The notes beneath the pieces are model-generated. The model was not told the DNA's origin. It made no database searches and was given only the letters and a program-made list of their open reading frames with translations. 6,025 bases of DNA. Source: Opitutia bacterium UBA7397. GTDB lineage: Bacteria; Verrucomicrobiota; Verrucomicrobiia; Opitutales; UBA953. Below are positions 1 through 5,069 of this stretch, piece by piece. Every line of letters begins with the position of its first letter. Positions within the stretch are counted from its first letter, which is position 1. The position numbers were made by a program, and so were the translations under genes. Location: positions 2,323-8,347 of the forward strand of contig DKND01000006.1 of NCBI GenBank assembly GCA_002470605.1, in the 5' to 3' direction.

Positions 1-1
1 A

Positions 2-1399
2 GTGCTTATGATGATGTCATTTGAACCTGCCCTGGCCAAGACAAGCGGAAGTCGGACGGACATGACGCCAGTCTCCGCAACCGAGGTCGTCAATCTTGCG
101 GCATTGAAAGCCTATGATCCGGCGGACCAGTTTAAATTATCCAAGATTTGGCAGGAGTTCAGAAACAACTACAAGCTGAATGCCGACGGAGAATTTGAGC
201 TATCACAAGGGGGTAATTTCTGCCCTGATACGAAAGAGGCGCAGACGGCCTTCCTTCATTATATAAAAAGCAATCAGACGGAGTTGACCGTGCATGAGCA
301 AATACGCTGCGGCGAGTGCAGCGGAACGGGCCGGATTCCGGGCCCGCATTCCACTTATTACACTAATCCCTATACGGGATACAGGTATTACGATTCGGGT
401 TATTATCCCTATGATTATTATCGGTACACCGCTCCGCTGCCGACATATACCCTGGATCAGACGGCCATAGCACACACAAGGTGCGGCGGGACAGGAAAGA
501 TCGAAGCCATTATTATTTATAAGCTTACCTATTCAGGAGAGCCGCCCCAGCGGGCGCCTAAGCCCGCCCAAGGTCATTTCATGCAACTCATGGCTAAGGC
601 AAAGGCCGGAGATAGCTCTTCGTATCTTGAATTGGCTGAATGTTACGCTACAGGCGCAGGCACCAAGCAAGACGCAAGGTCAGCAGTCGAGTGGTACGCG
701 AAAAAAGCCCTAACGAAAGATTTCAAAGCGGCGGCCTTGCTCGCCAGAATGTATGAGGCTGGCGGCCAGGGGCTGGTGCAAGACCGGCCCATGTCTATCG
801 CCCTTGATATCGTCAGCCAGCGACTGGGTTCCGAGACAGCCTACGAACAGATAATCGGAAAAAACTTTGGGCCCAAAGAATTCCTGACGGGAAGATGGTT
901 TGCGAAAAAAATCTTGAAAGAGTTGCAGTCCGGAACCCCCCACGAGGCTATTTTTACCCCAGAAGGCGTAGATGGGGTGATTCGGGATGAAGTCGCTGAA
1001 TCGATCAAATACCCGAATCGGTTGATCGCGAAGAATAGTTATGAAATCGGAATGCGTCAACTAACGGGCAGGCATGCCGGGTTACCCGAGTTGTCGGCAG
1101 CCTATGCTTCTTTTATAGAGGCAGCAAGAAGCGGACAGGCTGACGGATTGCAATGCCTTGGTTTGTTCAGTGAGAAAGGGCTGCATGTACCCCAAAATAG
1201 ATCCGCTGCCTTCGTGTTCTACTCCTTGGCCAATTCCTTAGGTGCTGACGAAACGGACGCCATGGCAATAAGGTCGATTGAACAAAAATACCGAACTCCA
1301 GCGGCTCGAGAGCTCTACCTCCGCCTGCTTAAGGTTTTCCGCGCCTCGGCACAGACCTTGGCGGACTTCGATGCGGTTAGCTCGCTCGAAGAGGGGTAG
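2..1399 (+). CDS. Exported Sel1-repeat protein with DnaJ-like zinc knuckle and tyrosine-rich insert (5' end probably outside the window)
   Basis: The reading frame is open from the left edge to a TAG at 1397-1399, giving 465 residues counted from the GTG at 2. The first visible residues (LMMMSFEPALA-K) look like the end of a signal peptide with an Ala-x-Ala-type cleavage site, so the true start is probably upstream; ATGs at 8, 11 and 14 are alternatives. C103-x2-C106-SGTG matches the CxxCxGxG knuckle of the DnaJ zinc domain. A second half-knuckle, H158-x2-C161-GGTG, has His in place of the first Cys. Between them lies a segment (about 119-149) with 13 tyrosines. Residues about 195-272 and 364-412 resemble Sel1/TPR-like helical repeats (AKAGDSSSYLELAECYATGAG; ARSGQADGLQCLGLFSEKG). 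Sel1 repeats generally mediate protein-protein contacts, and the knuckle probably binds Zn in a Cys3His site. No enzymatic motif is visible. Specific function unknown; a periplasmic scaffold is an inference. Confidence 0.8.
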   Translation: MLMMMSFEPALAKTSGSRTDMTPVSATEVVNLAALKAYDPADQFKLSKIWQEFRNNYKLNADGEFELSQGGNFCPDTKEAQTAFLHYIKSNQTELTVHEQIRCGECSGTGRIPGPHSTYYTNPYTGYRYYDSGYYPYDYYRYTAPLPTYTLDQTAIAHTRCGGTGKIEAIIIYKLTYSGEPPQRAPKPAQGHFMQLMAKAKAGDSSSYLELAECYATGAGTKQDARSAVEWYAKKALTKDFKAAALLARMYEAGGQGLVQDRPMSIALDIVSQRLGSETAYEQIIGKNFGPKEFLTGRWFAKKILKELQSGTPHEAIFTPEGVDGVIRDEVAESIKYPNRLIAKNSYEIGMRQLTGRHAGLPELSAAYASFIEAARSGQADGLQCLGLFSEKGLHVPQNRSAAFVFYSLANSLGADETDAMAIRSIEQKYRTPAARELYLRLLKVFRASAQTLADFDAVSSLEEG

Positions 1400-1455
1400 G
1401 CTAAGCGTTACTTAGTAGATTGACACAAAATACTTACAGAAGCATTTTATTAAAA

Positions 1456-1998
1456 ATGAAACCAATCGTCATCAGTTGTCTAGTCGCAATCGGGTTCAGT
1501 GTTTCCTTACTCGCACAGGTTGAGTCAGATGGGCTAACGGCAAAACGGCGTGAACTGCAGTCCAAGTTCGCCGCGTGTAATGCCAAGATTTATCCTAATC
1601 CGGAGAAAGCTACCGCGGAGGCGCAGCTGGAATTCGAACAATTCGGCAAAGAGCTTTCTGCTTTCCAGCAGACCGTGCTTAGCTTTGAAGCCGGACTTTA
1701 TAGTCGATGGAACTCCAGGTCCTATTGGGGTGATCGCTATTGGCAAAGCGGCCCTGGGGCCTACTTTCTTGTTCAAAAGCTGAAAGCACAAATGGACATT
1801 TTGGCCGCGCTGCTGGTGCCGTCGGTCGCCCCGTTTAAGCGGCCCGATTTAAACACAACGCAGAAGATCTTAGATGCGACTAAGAACTGCCTAGACCTCG
1901 ATAGGGATCTAGAGTTGATTGTAAAAAACTATCTTAACCAGGCTAACAGAACGACGACCACGCCGTCGACGAGACCAAAAATAACCGTTTCCAATTAA
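1456..1998 (+). CDS. Small secreted protein of unknown function, Trp/Tyr-rich centre
   Basis: This gene encodes 180 residues if translation starts at the ATG at 1456. A TTG at 1420 would add 12 residues, but the ATG is preferred because it places a classic signal peptide at the very N-terminus: MK, then a hydrophobic core (IVISCLVAIGFSVSLLA), with probable signal peptidase I cleavage after A20. The mature part is mostly polar and helical and carries only two cysteines (C41 and C145), which could form a disulfide in the periplasm. An aromatic stretch at about 82-103 (YSRWNSRSYWGDRYW...) is followed by a Thr/Pro-rich C-terminus. It begins 56 bases after the Sel1-repeat gene and is followed by a strong terminator, so the two are probably co-transcribed. 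I do not recognise the family. No Shine-Dalgarno sequence is obvious. Base composition is AT-rich relative to rmuC and the secretin gene. Confidence 0.72.
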   Translation: MKPIVISCLVAIGFSVSLLAQVESDGLTAKRRELQSKFAACNAKIYPNPEKATAEAQLEFEQFGKELSAFQQTVLSFEAGLYSRWNSRSYWGDRYWQSGPGAYFLVQKLKAQMDILAALLVPSVAPFKRPDLNTTQKILDATKNCLDLDRDLELIVKNYLNQANRTTTTPSTRPKITVSN

Positions 1999-2019
1999 CA
2001 GCGGACCCGGGTTGTATAT

Positions 2020-2051
2020 AAAAAGGCCGCCAAATCTGGCGGCCTTTTTTT
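2020..2051. terminator. Bidirectional rho-independent terminator
   Basis: A perfect 7-bp stem (GGCCGCC at 2025-2031 with GGCGGCC at 2038-2044) closes a 6-base AAATCT loop. It is preceded by five A (2020-2024) and followed by seven T (2045-2051), so it works as an intrinsic terminator on both strands. It lies 21 bases after the small secreted-protein gene (+) and 15 bases after slyD (-), exactly between the two convergent genes. Confidence 0.93.
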
Positions 2052-2066
2052 GGTATGAGTCAGGGT

Positions 2067-2732
2067 TCAGTTGCTGCAACCGCAACCGCCGTTGCCGCAG
2101 CCGCCGCTCTTGGCTTCGGCCGCAGGTTGTTCGGAGCTACAGCAGCTGGCCGAGGCACCTTCTTCAGAAGAGCAACAGCTACCCTCGGAGCTTTCGCTGG
2201 TGGAGCAGCAACCGCCTTCGGAGGAGGCTTCGCCGCTGCCGCAGCCGCCGCCGCCACCACAGCAACCGCCCGACTGGTGCGGGTGGCCGTGGGAAAGTTC
2301 GGTCAGCTCAGCCGCGCGGACAGAAGCGACTTTGATGTCGAAGTGCAGCGTCTTGCCGGCGAGGGCATGATTGCCGTCGAGGACGACTTCGGTGCCTTCG
2401 ATCTGCTTGATCGTCAGGACGCGCATGCCGAGGTTGGTTTCGGCGTGAAAGCGCATGCCGACTTGCGGCGTGTTGGCGCCAAAATGCTCGATCGGGACGC
2501 GTTGCAGTAATTTATCGCTGTATTCGCCGTAGCCGAGATTCGGAGGAACGAGGACATTTTTGGTGTCGCCGACTTCCAAGCCTTCGACCCCTTGTTCGAG
2601 GCCGGGGATGATATTTTGGGCGCCGTGGAGGTATTCCATCGGACCGCGATCGCCGGAGGCATCGATGATGTTGCCCTGGTCGTCTTTCAGGGTGTATTCG
2701 ATACCGACGACAGTTTCTTTGGCTACGCGCAT
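2067..2732 (-). CDS. slyD: FKBP-type peptidyl-prolyl cis-trans isomerase SlyD with cysteine-rich repeat tail
   Basis: SlyD catalyses cis-trans isomerisation of prolyl peptide bonds and acts as a cytoplasmic chaperone; in enterobacteria its metal-binding tail supplies nickel to hydrogenase maturation. The 221-residue product follows the family order: FKBP strands with YLHGAQNIIPGLEQGVEG (34-51) and EVGD (53-56), the inserted chaperone (IF) domain (about 70-122, with YGEY, QRVP and VGMRF), return to the FKBP core with DGNHALAGKTLHFDIKV (119-135), then a metal-binding tail from about 147. The core resembles E. coli SlyD, and the tail ends in GNGGCGC, as I recall for E. coli. Instead of a mainly His-rich tail, it has 12 cysteines and only three His (148, 150, 152), with 11-residue repeats. 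The ATG at 2732 gives MRVAKETVV, the expected SlyD N-terminus. No clear Shine-Dalgarno is present. It ends at a bidirectional terminator and is transcribed away from tRNA-Ala. Confidence 0.95.
   Translation of the reverse strand: MRVAKETVVGIEYTLKDDQGNIIDASGDRGPMEYLHGAQNIIPGLEQGVEGLEVGDTKNVLVPPNLGYGEYSDKLLQRVPIEHFGANTPQVGMRFHAETNLGMRVLTIKQIEGTEVVLDGNHALAGKTLHFDIKVASVRAAELTELSHGHPHQSGGCCGGGGGCGSGEASSEGGCCSTSESSEGSCCSSEEGASASCCSSEQPAAEAKSGGCGNGGCGCSN
2118..2249 (-). repeat. Four tandem 11-residue Cys-pair repeats in the SlyD tail
   Basis: Residues 162-205 of SlyD divide into four consecutive 11-residue units: GGCGSGEASSE, GGCCSTSESSE, GSCCSSEEGAS and ASCCSSEQPAA. The first cysteine recurs at 164, 175, 186 and 197, exactly 11 apart; the second position is Cys in three units and Gly in the first. 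A rough consensus is G-[GS]-C-C-S-S-x-E. At DNA level these are 33-base units with differing synonymous codons (TGC/TGT, AGC/TCC/TCT), so the array is diverged and not a fresh slippage product. Cys pairs set in a Ser/Glu/Gly-rich, probably disordered chain suggest soft-metal binding (inference). Confidence 0.8.
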
Positions 2733-2794
2733 GGGATTAGGACGAAAACCTTATGCGGGAATTAAACCAAAGCAAGGAGAGTCGGCATCTAACC

Positions 2795-2827
2795 TTGACC
2801 GTCGGAAAGGGGACTTTTGGCTATCTT
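2795..2827 (+). promoter_or_regulatory. Possible tRNA-Ala promoter (weak)
   Basis: TTGACC (2795-2800) is a 5/6 match to a sigma-70 -35 box. TATCTT (2822-2827) is a 4/6 match to a -10 box, 14 bases before the mature tRNA 5' end. The spacer is 21 bases, longer than the usual 16-18, so one of the two boxes may be misassigned. The tRNA must have a promoter in this 109-base divergent region, since slyD runs the other way. Confidence 0.2.
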
Positions 2828-2841
2828 TCCATCCTGCTGCT

Positions 2842-2917
2842 GGGGCCGTAGCTCAGTTGGTAGAGCGCGTCGTTCGCAACGACGAGGCCGTGAGTTCGAA
2901 CCTCATCGGCTCCACCA
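2842..2917 (+). tRNA. tRNA-Ala (anticodon CGC)
   Basis: A complete 76-base cloverleaf is visible. The acceptor stem GGGGCCG (2842-2848) pairs with CGGCTCC (2907-2913). The D arm is GCTC/GAGC (2851-2854, 2863-2866). The anticodon stem CGTCG/CGACG (2868-2872, 2880-2884) encloses loop TTCGCAA. The T arm GTGAG/CTCAT (one G-T pair) encloses TTCGAAC. The anticodon CGC at 2875-2877 reads the alanine codon GCG. The third acceptor pair is G3-U70 (2844 with 2911), the hallmark alanine identity element, and the discriminator base is A (2914). The 3' CCA (2915-2917) is encoded in the genome. The gene is single, not part of a tRNA cluster in this window. Confidence 0.97.
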
Positions 2918-2928
2918 GGAGGGTTAGC

Positions 2929-4284
2929 TTATTCGGCTGAATTTTCAAGGCGGCGGATGTTCGCGTTCACGGGAGCAATCTCGACCAGCTCATCGCGACT
3001 GGCTGCCCCGCCGAGTTCTCGGACGCGTTCGCCTTGTGGGCGGATGCGGGTCTCGTAACTGCCGATGGCGGCATCGAGGCTTTCGGAGGCGGCAAGCAGG
3101 CCTTTGCGGACCTTGGTAAAATGTTCGGCAAATTTGACCAACCGATCAAAGAGTTCCGTCGCTTCCGCGGCGATCTTGCCGGCGTTCGCCGCTTGGGTGT
3201 GCTGTTGCCAAGCGAGATTGATTGCTCCGAGGAAGCCAATGAGCGTGGCGGGGGTCGCGATGAGGATGCCCGCGCGTCCGGCGTCCATGATCAGGTCGTT
3301 ATCACCTTCGAGCGCGGTGCTGAGGAGTGATTCGGCCGGCAGGAAGAGCACGACTTTGTCGAACGGGGTCACGCCTTGTTTCTCCATGGCCGCCGAATAG
3401 TTTTTGGCGGCGAGGTCACGGATGGTCTTCTTTAACTTGAGCGCATGGGAGGCGACCAGTTCGCGGCGATTTGGCGCGGCTTGGTCGGCGAGTGCGACAT
3501 CAAATTCTGGCACCTTGGAGTCGATGATGATGCAGCGATTGCCCGGGAGCTTCACGATGAGGTCAGGGCGGGAGTCGTCCTGCGAAACCTGCTCGGCGAA
3601 GTCGCAATGCGGGCTCAAGCCGGCGGCTTCAACGACGTTACGGAGTGTCTGTTCGCCCCACTTGCCGCGATGTTGCGAAGACTTCAGGACGGAGGTGAAG
3701 TCCGTCGTGCTGGTCGCGAGGGCGGCCGTGGTCTCGCTAATGGTTTGCATCTGATTCCGGACAGCGGCGAGCGCATCGCCCTGGCTCGACAGGCTTTGTT
3801 CCATGGTCTGGCGATAGTTGCCCAGCGCGGTATTGATCTGGGCGATGAGCGGTGTGACTTGGCTGGCGACCTCCTTGGTGACGTCTGGCGTCATGCCTTT
3901 AAGCACGTCATTGCTCATCTTAGAAAAGGAGACCTTGAGCTCAGCGAGATCGCGTTCGTGACGAGCGGCGGTGTCCCCCTGCGCTTTCCGATTGTCCTCA
4001 CGGAGTTGATTGACGGCCCGTTCATTGCCTTGCTGGGCTTCGGTGAGTTGCTGGTAAGCCGCATTCCGTGCGGCTTCCGCGGCGGCCACCCGAGATAGGG
4101 CGTCGGTCTTGGCGACGCGCTCGCTTTCAGCCGTGGCCTGGGCGGCGGTGAGTTGGCGGCGGAGCTCATCGATCAGCAGCGAGCTATCTTTGTCGCCGAT
4201 GGCTGGTTCGGTGGATTTGAAGAATGAAACGTAGATCACTACGGCGAGGACGGCGACCAACAGGTAGGGCGTAAGGGATTCCAT
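2929..4284 (-). CDS. rmuC: DNA recombination protein RmuC
   Basis: RmuC is a conserved protein that limits inverted-repeat recombination in E. coli and is predicted to have a PD-(D/E)XK-nuclease-like core. The 451-residue product has an N-terminal membrane anchor (about 6-22, PYLLVAVLAVVIYVSFF). A long Ala/Glu/Gln/Arg-rich coiled coil follows (about 33-120), then further helices to about 200. The catalytic-type domain holds HRGKWGEQ (205-212), RPDLIVKLPGNR (239-250) and IIIDSKVPEFD (252-262), in which D241, D255 and K257 fit the nuclease-fold residues. FLPAESLL (314-321) and IATPATLIGFL (342-352) are further family blocks. Length is normal for RmuC. The start is the ATG at 4284, directly before the anchor; no Shine-Dalgarno is obvious. 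It lies 53 bases after the upstream hypothetical gene on the same strand and probably shares its transcript. Its stop is only 11 bases from the 3' end of the opposing tRNA gene. Confidence 0.95.
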   Translation of the reverse strand: MESLTPYLLVAVLAVVIYVSFFKSTEPAIGDKDSSLLIDELRRQLTAAQATAESERVAKTDALSRVAAAEAARNAAYQQLTEAQQGNERAVNQLREDNRKAQGDTAARHERDLAELKVSFSKMSNDVLKGMTPDVTKEVASQVTPLIAQINTALGNYRQTMEQSLSSQGDALAAVRNQMQTISETTAALATSTTDFTSVLKSSQHRGKWGEQTLRNVVEAAGLSPHCDFAEQVSQDDSRPDLIVKLPGNRCIIIDSKVPEFDVALADQAAPNRRELVASHALKLKKTIRDLAAKNYSAAMEKQGVTPFDKVVLFLPAESLLSTALEGDNDLIMDAGRAGILIATPATLIGFLGAINLAWQQHTQAANAGKIAAEATELFDRLVKFAEHFTKVRKGLLAASESLDAAIGSYETRIRPQGERVRELGGAASRDELVEIAPVNANIRRLENSAE

Positions 4285-4337
4285 GAATTTATTGTAGAAT
4301 GACTCAGACTACCCGGCCGAGGTGTTTCCGCAACTTA

Positions 4338-4868
4338 TCAGCGAGGGTCATTTTCGATCGCCAGCTCGTTACCGGCCGCCCAGGCGGCTTCATAGGCTGC
4401 GACATAATCCGGCGACGACCAAGAGGGGGAGGCGGCATCACCGCCGAGGCCAGCGATGAAGCCGTAGCGAATTCCGTGCGCGATCCGGCGGCGGCGAGGG
4501 TTTTCGCGCCCGGCGCTCCATTCGGCGACTTGCTGGTCGCGGGCATCGGGTAGGGGAGAAAGGACGGAGCGACCGACCATCCAAGCCACGACGGAGGCAT
4601 GATTCAGATCACTGATCCGTTTGCCTAGTTCCATCGGCGGCGGAGCGCCCGCTCGCCCGGCGGTAATGTGGGCGCGCACTTCGATTTGCAGAGCCACCCG
4701 CCACCTTTCATCTACCGTCAGAAGGCCAAAATCAAAGTCAGGGTCATCGGCGGCGGTATCACGTAATTCGACCCGGGCGTACTGCCGCCATTTCGCTAGC
4801 CATGCGTCCCACTTTTCAGTGCCGCGGAGGGGAGGCTTGCCGAGCCATTCGGGAATATCTTCGCGCAC
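4338..4868 (-). CDS. Trp-rich hypothetical protein upstream of rmuC
   Basis: I do not recognise this 176-residue protein. The GTG at 4868 is chosen because an in-frame stop lies just upstream and no ATG or other common start falls between them. It has no signal peptide, membrane segment or cysteine and is probably cytoplasmic. It is unusually rich in tryptophan, with nine (8, 20, 23, 27, 56, 96, 117, 150, 163). After an N-terminal PEWLGKPPLRGTEKWDAWL region come an acidic stretch (DDPDFDF, 41-47), an apparently helical middle with MELGKRISDLNHASVVAWM (79-97), and an Arg cluster RENPRRRR (121-128). The C-terminal part, HGIRYGFIAGLGG (131-143) followed by YVAAYEAAWAAGNELA (155-170), has a Gly-aromatic-x-Ala-Gly then Ala-Trp-x-x-Gly spacing that recalls small RMF/CrpP-like domains; this likeness is weak. 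Support for a real gene is the coherent protein-like composition, the tandem position before rmuC, and overlapping frames that look like shadows. Confidence 0.7.
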   Translation of the reverse strand: MREDIPEWLGKPPLRGTEKWDAWLAKWRQYARVELRDTAADDPDFDFGLLTVDERWRVALQIEVRAHITAGRAGAPPPMELGKRISDLNHASVVAWMVGRSVLSPLPDARDQQVAEWSAGRENPRRRRIAHGIRYGFIAGLGGDAASPSWSSPDYVAAYEAAWAAGNELAIENDPR

Positions 4869-4926
4869 GAGAAATCGGGTTTATATGCCTTAATTGCACC
4901 AAGAAGGCCAAATAGGCAAGAAAAAG

Positions 4927-4942
4927 GTGAATAATTGTTCAC
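4927..4942. promoter_or_regulatory. Operator-like 16-bp palindrome
   Basis: GTGAA-T-AATT-G-TTCAC is an inverted repeat matching its own reverse complement at 14 of 16 positions (5-bp arms plus a self-complementary AATT core). It lies in an AT-rich part of the 201-base intergenic region between the divergent hypothetical gene/rmuC unit and the secretin gene. It overlaps a candidate -35 box for the secretin gene. No T-run follows, so it does not look like a terminator; a dimeric repressor site is the natural guess, but no cognate regulator is visible. Confidence 0.35.
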
Positions 4943-4962
4943 TATATACGAAGGTTTATACT
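4935..4962 (+). promoter_or_regulatory. Candidate promoter for the secretin gene
   Basis: TATACT (4957-4962) matches the sigma-70 -10 consensus at 5 of 6 positions. TTGTTC (4935-4940) is a 3/6 -35 box, with a 16-base spacer. It would place the transcript start near 4969, about 100 bases before the chosen GTG start of the secretin. The surrounding 4920-5040 stretch is distinctly AT-rich compared with the flanking genes. Confidence 0.3.
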
Positions 4963-5069
4963 GAAACGAAGGCCGGCGATCAGGCTAATAAGAAGAATTT
5001 CGTCAAATTCGTTAAAACTAATCGAACTATTCTTCAAGTTTGGTGTTATCCCCTTGTACCCTCCCTCCA

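Noticed and set aside
1401..1415. CTAAG-CGTTA-CTTAG inverted repeat after the Sel1-repeat gene
   Set aside because: A 5-bp A/T-leaning stem with no T-run is too weak to call a terminator or operator.
1420..1455. TTG start at 1420 for the small secreted protein, or TTGACA there as a -35 box
   Set aside because: The TTG start would put 12 residues before an otherwise ideal signal peptide. As a promoter, TTTTAT lies 19 bases downstream and almost at the ATG, which would leave essentially no leader.
2055..2510. Plus-strand Ala-rich ORFs and other frames opposite the slyD tail
   Set aside because: They are low-complexity translations of the GC-rich Cys/Ser/Gly repeat codons of slyD; the minus-strand frame has clear homology blocks.
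2842..2917. tRNA-Ala as an integration (att) site
   Set aside because: No second copy of the tRNA 3' end, no integrase and no mobile-element gene are visible in the window.
3445..4098. Long plus-strand ORF (217 codons) inside rmuC
   Set aside because: It is fully antisense to the well-supported rmuC reading frame, has no recognisable domain, and arises from the high GC and codon bias of rmuC.
4304..4600. Minus-strand ORF of 98 codons overlapping the hypothetical gene upstream of rmuC
   Set aside because: It overlaps most of the C-terminal half of the longer 176-codon frame and has no independent support; the longer frame has the more protein-like composition.
4992..5035. GAAGAAT ... ATTCTTC inverted repeat in the secretin leader
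   Set aside because: Seven base pairs separated by 30 bases in AT-rich DNA is close to chance expectation, and no riboswitch-like structure could be recognised.
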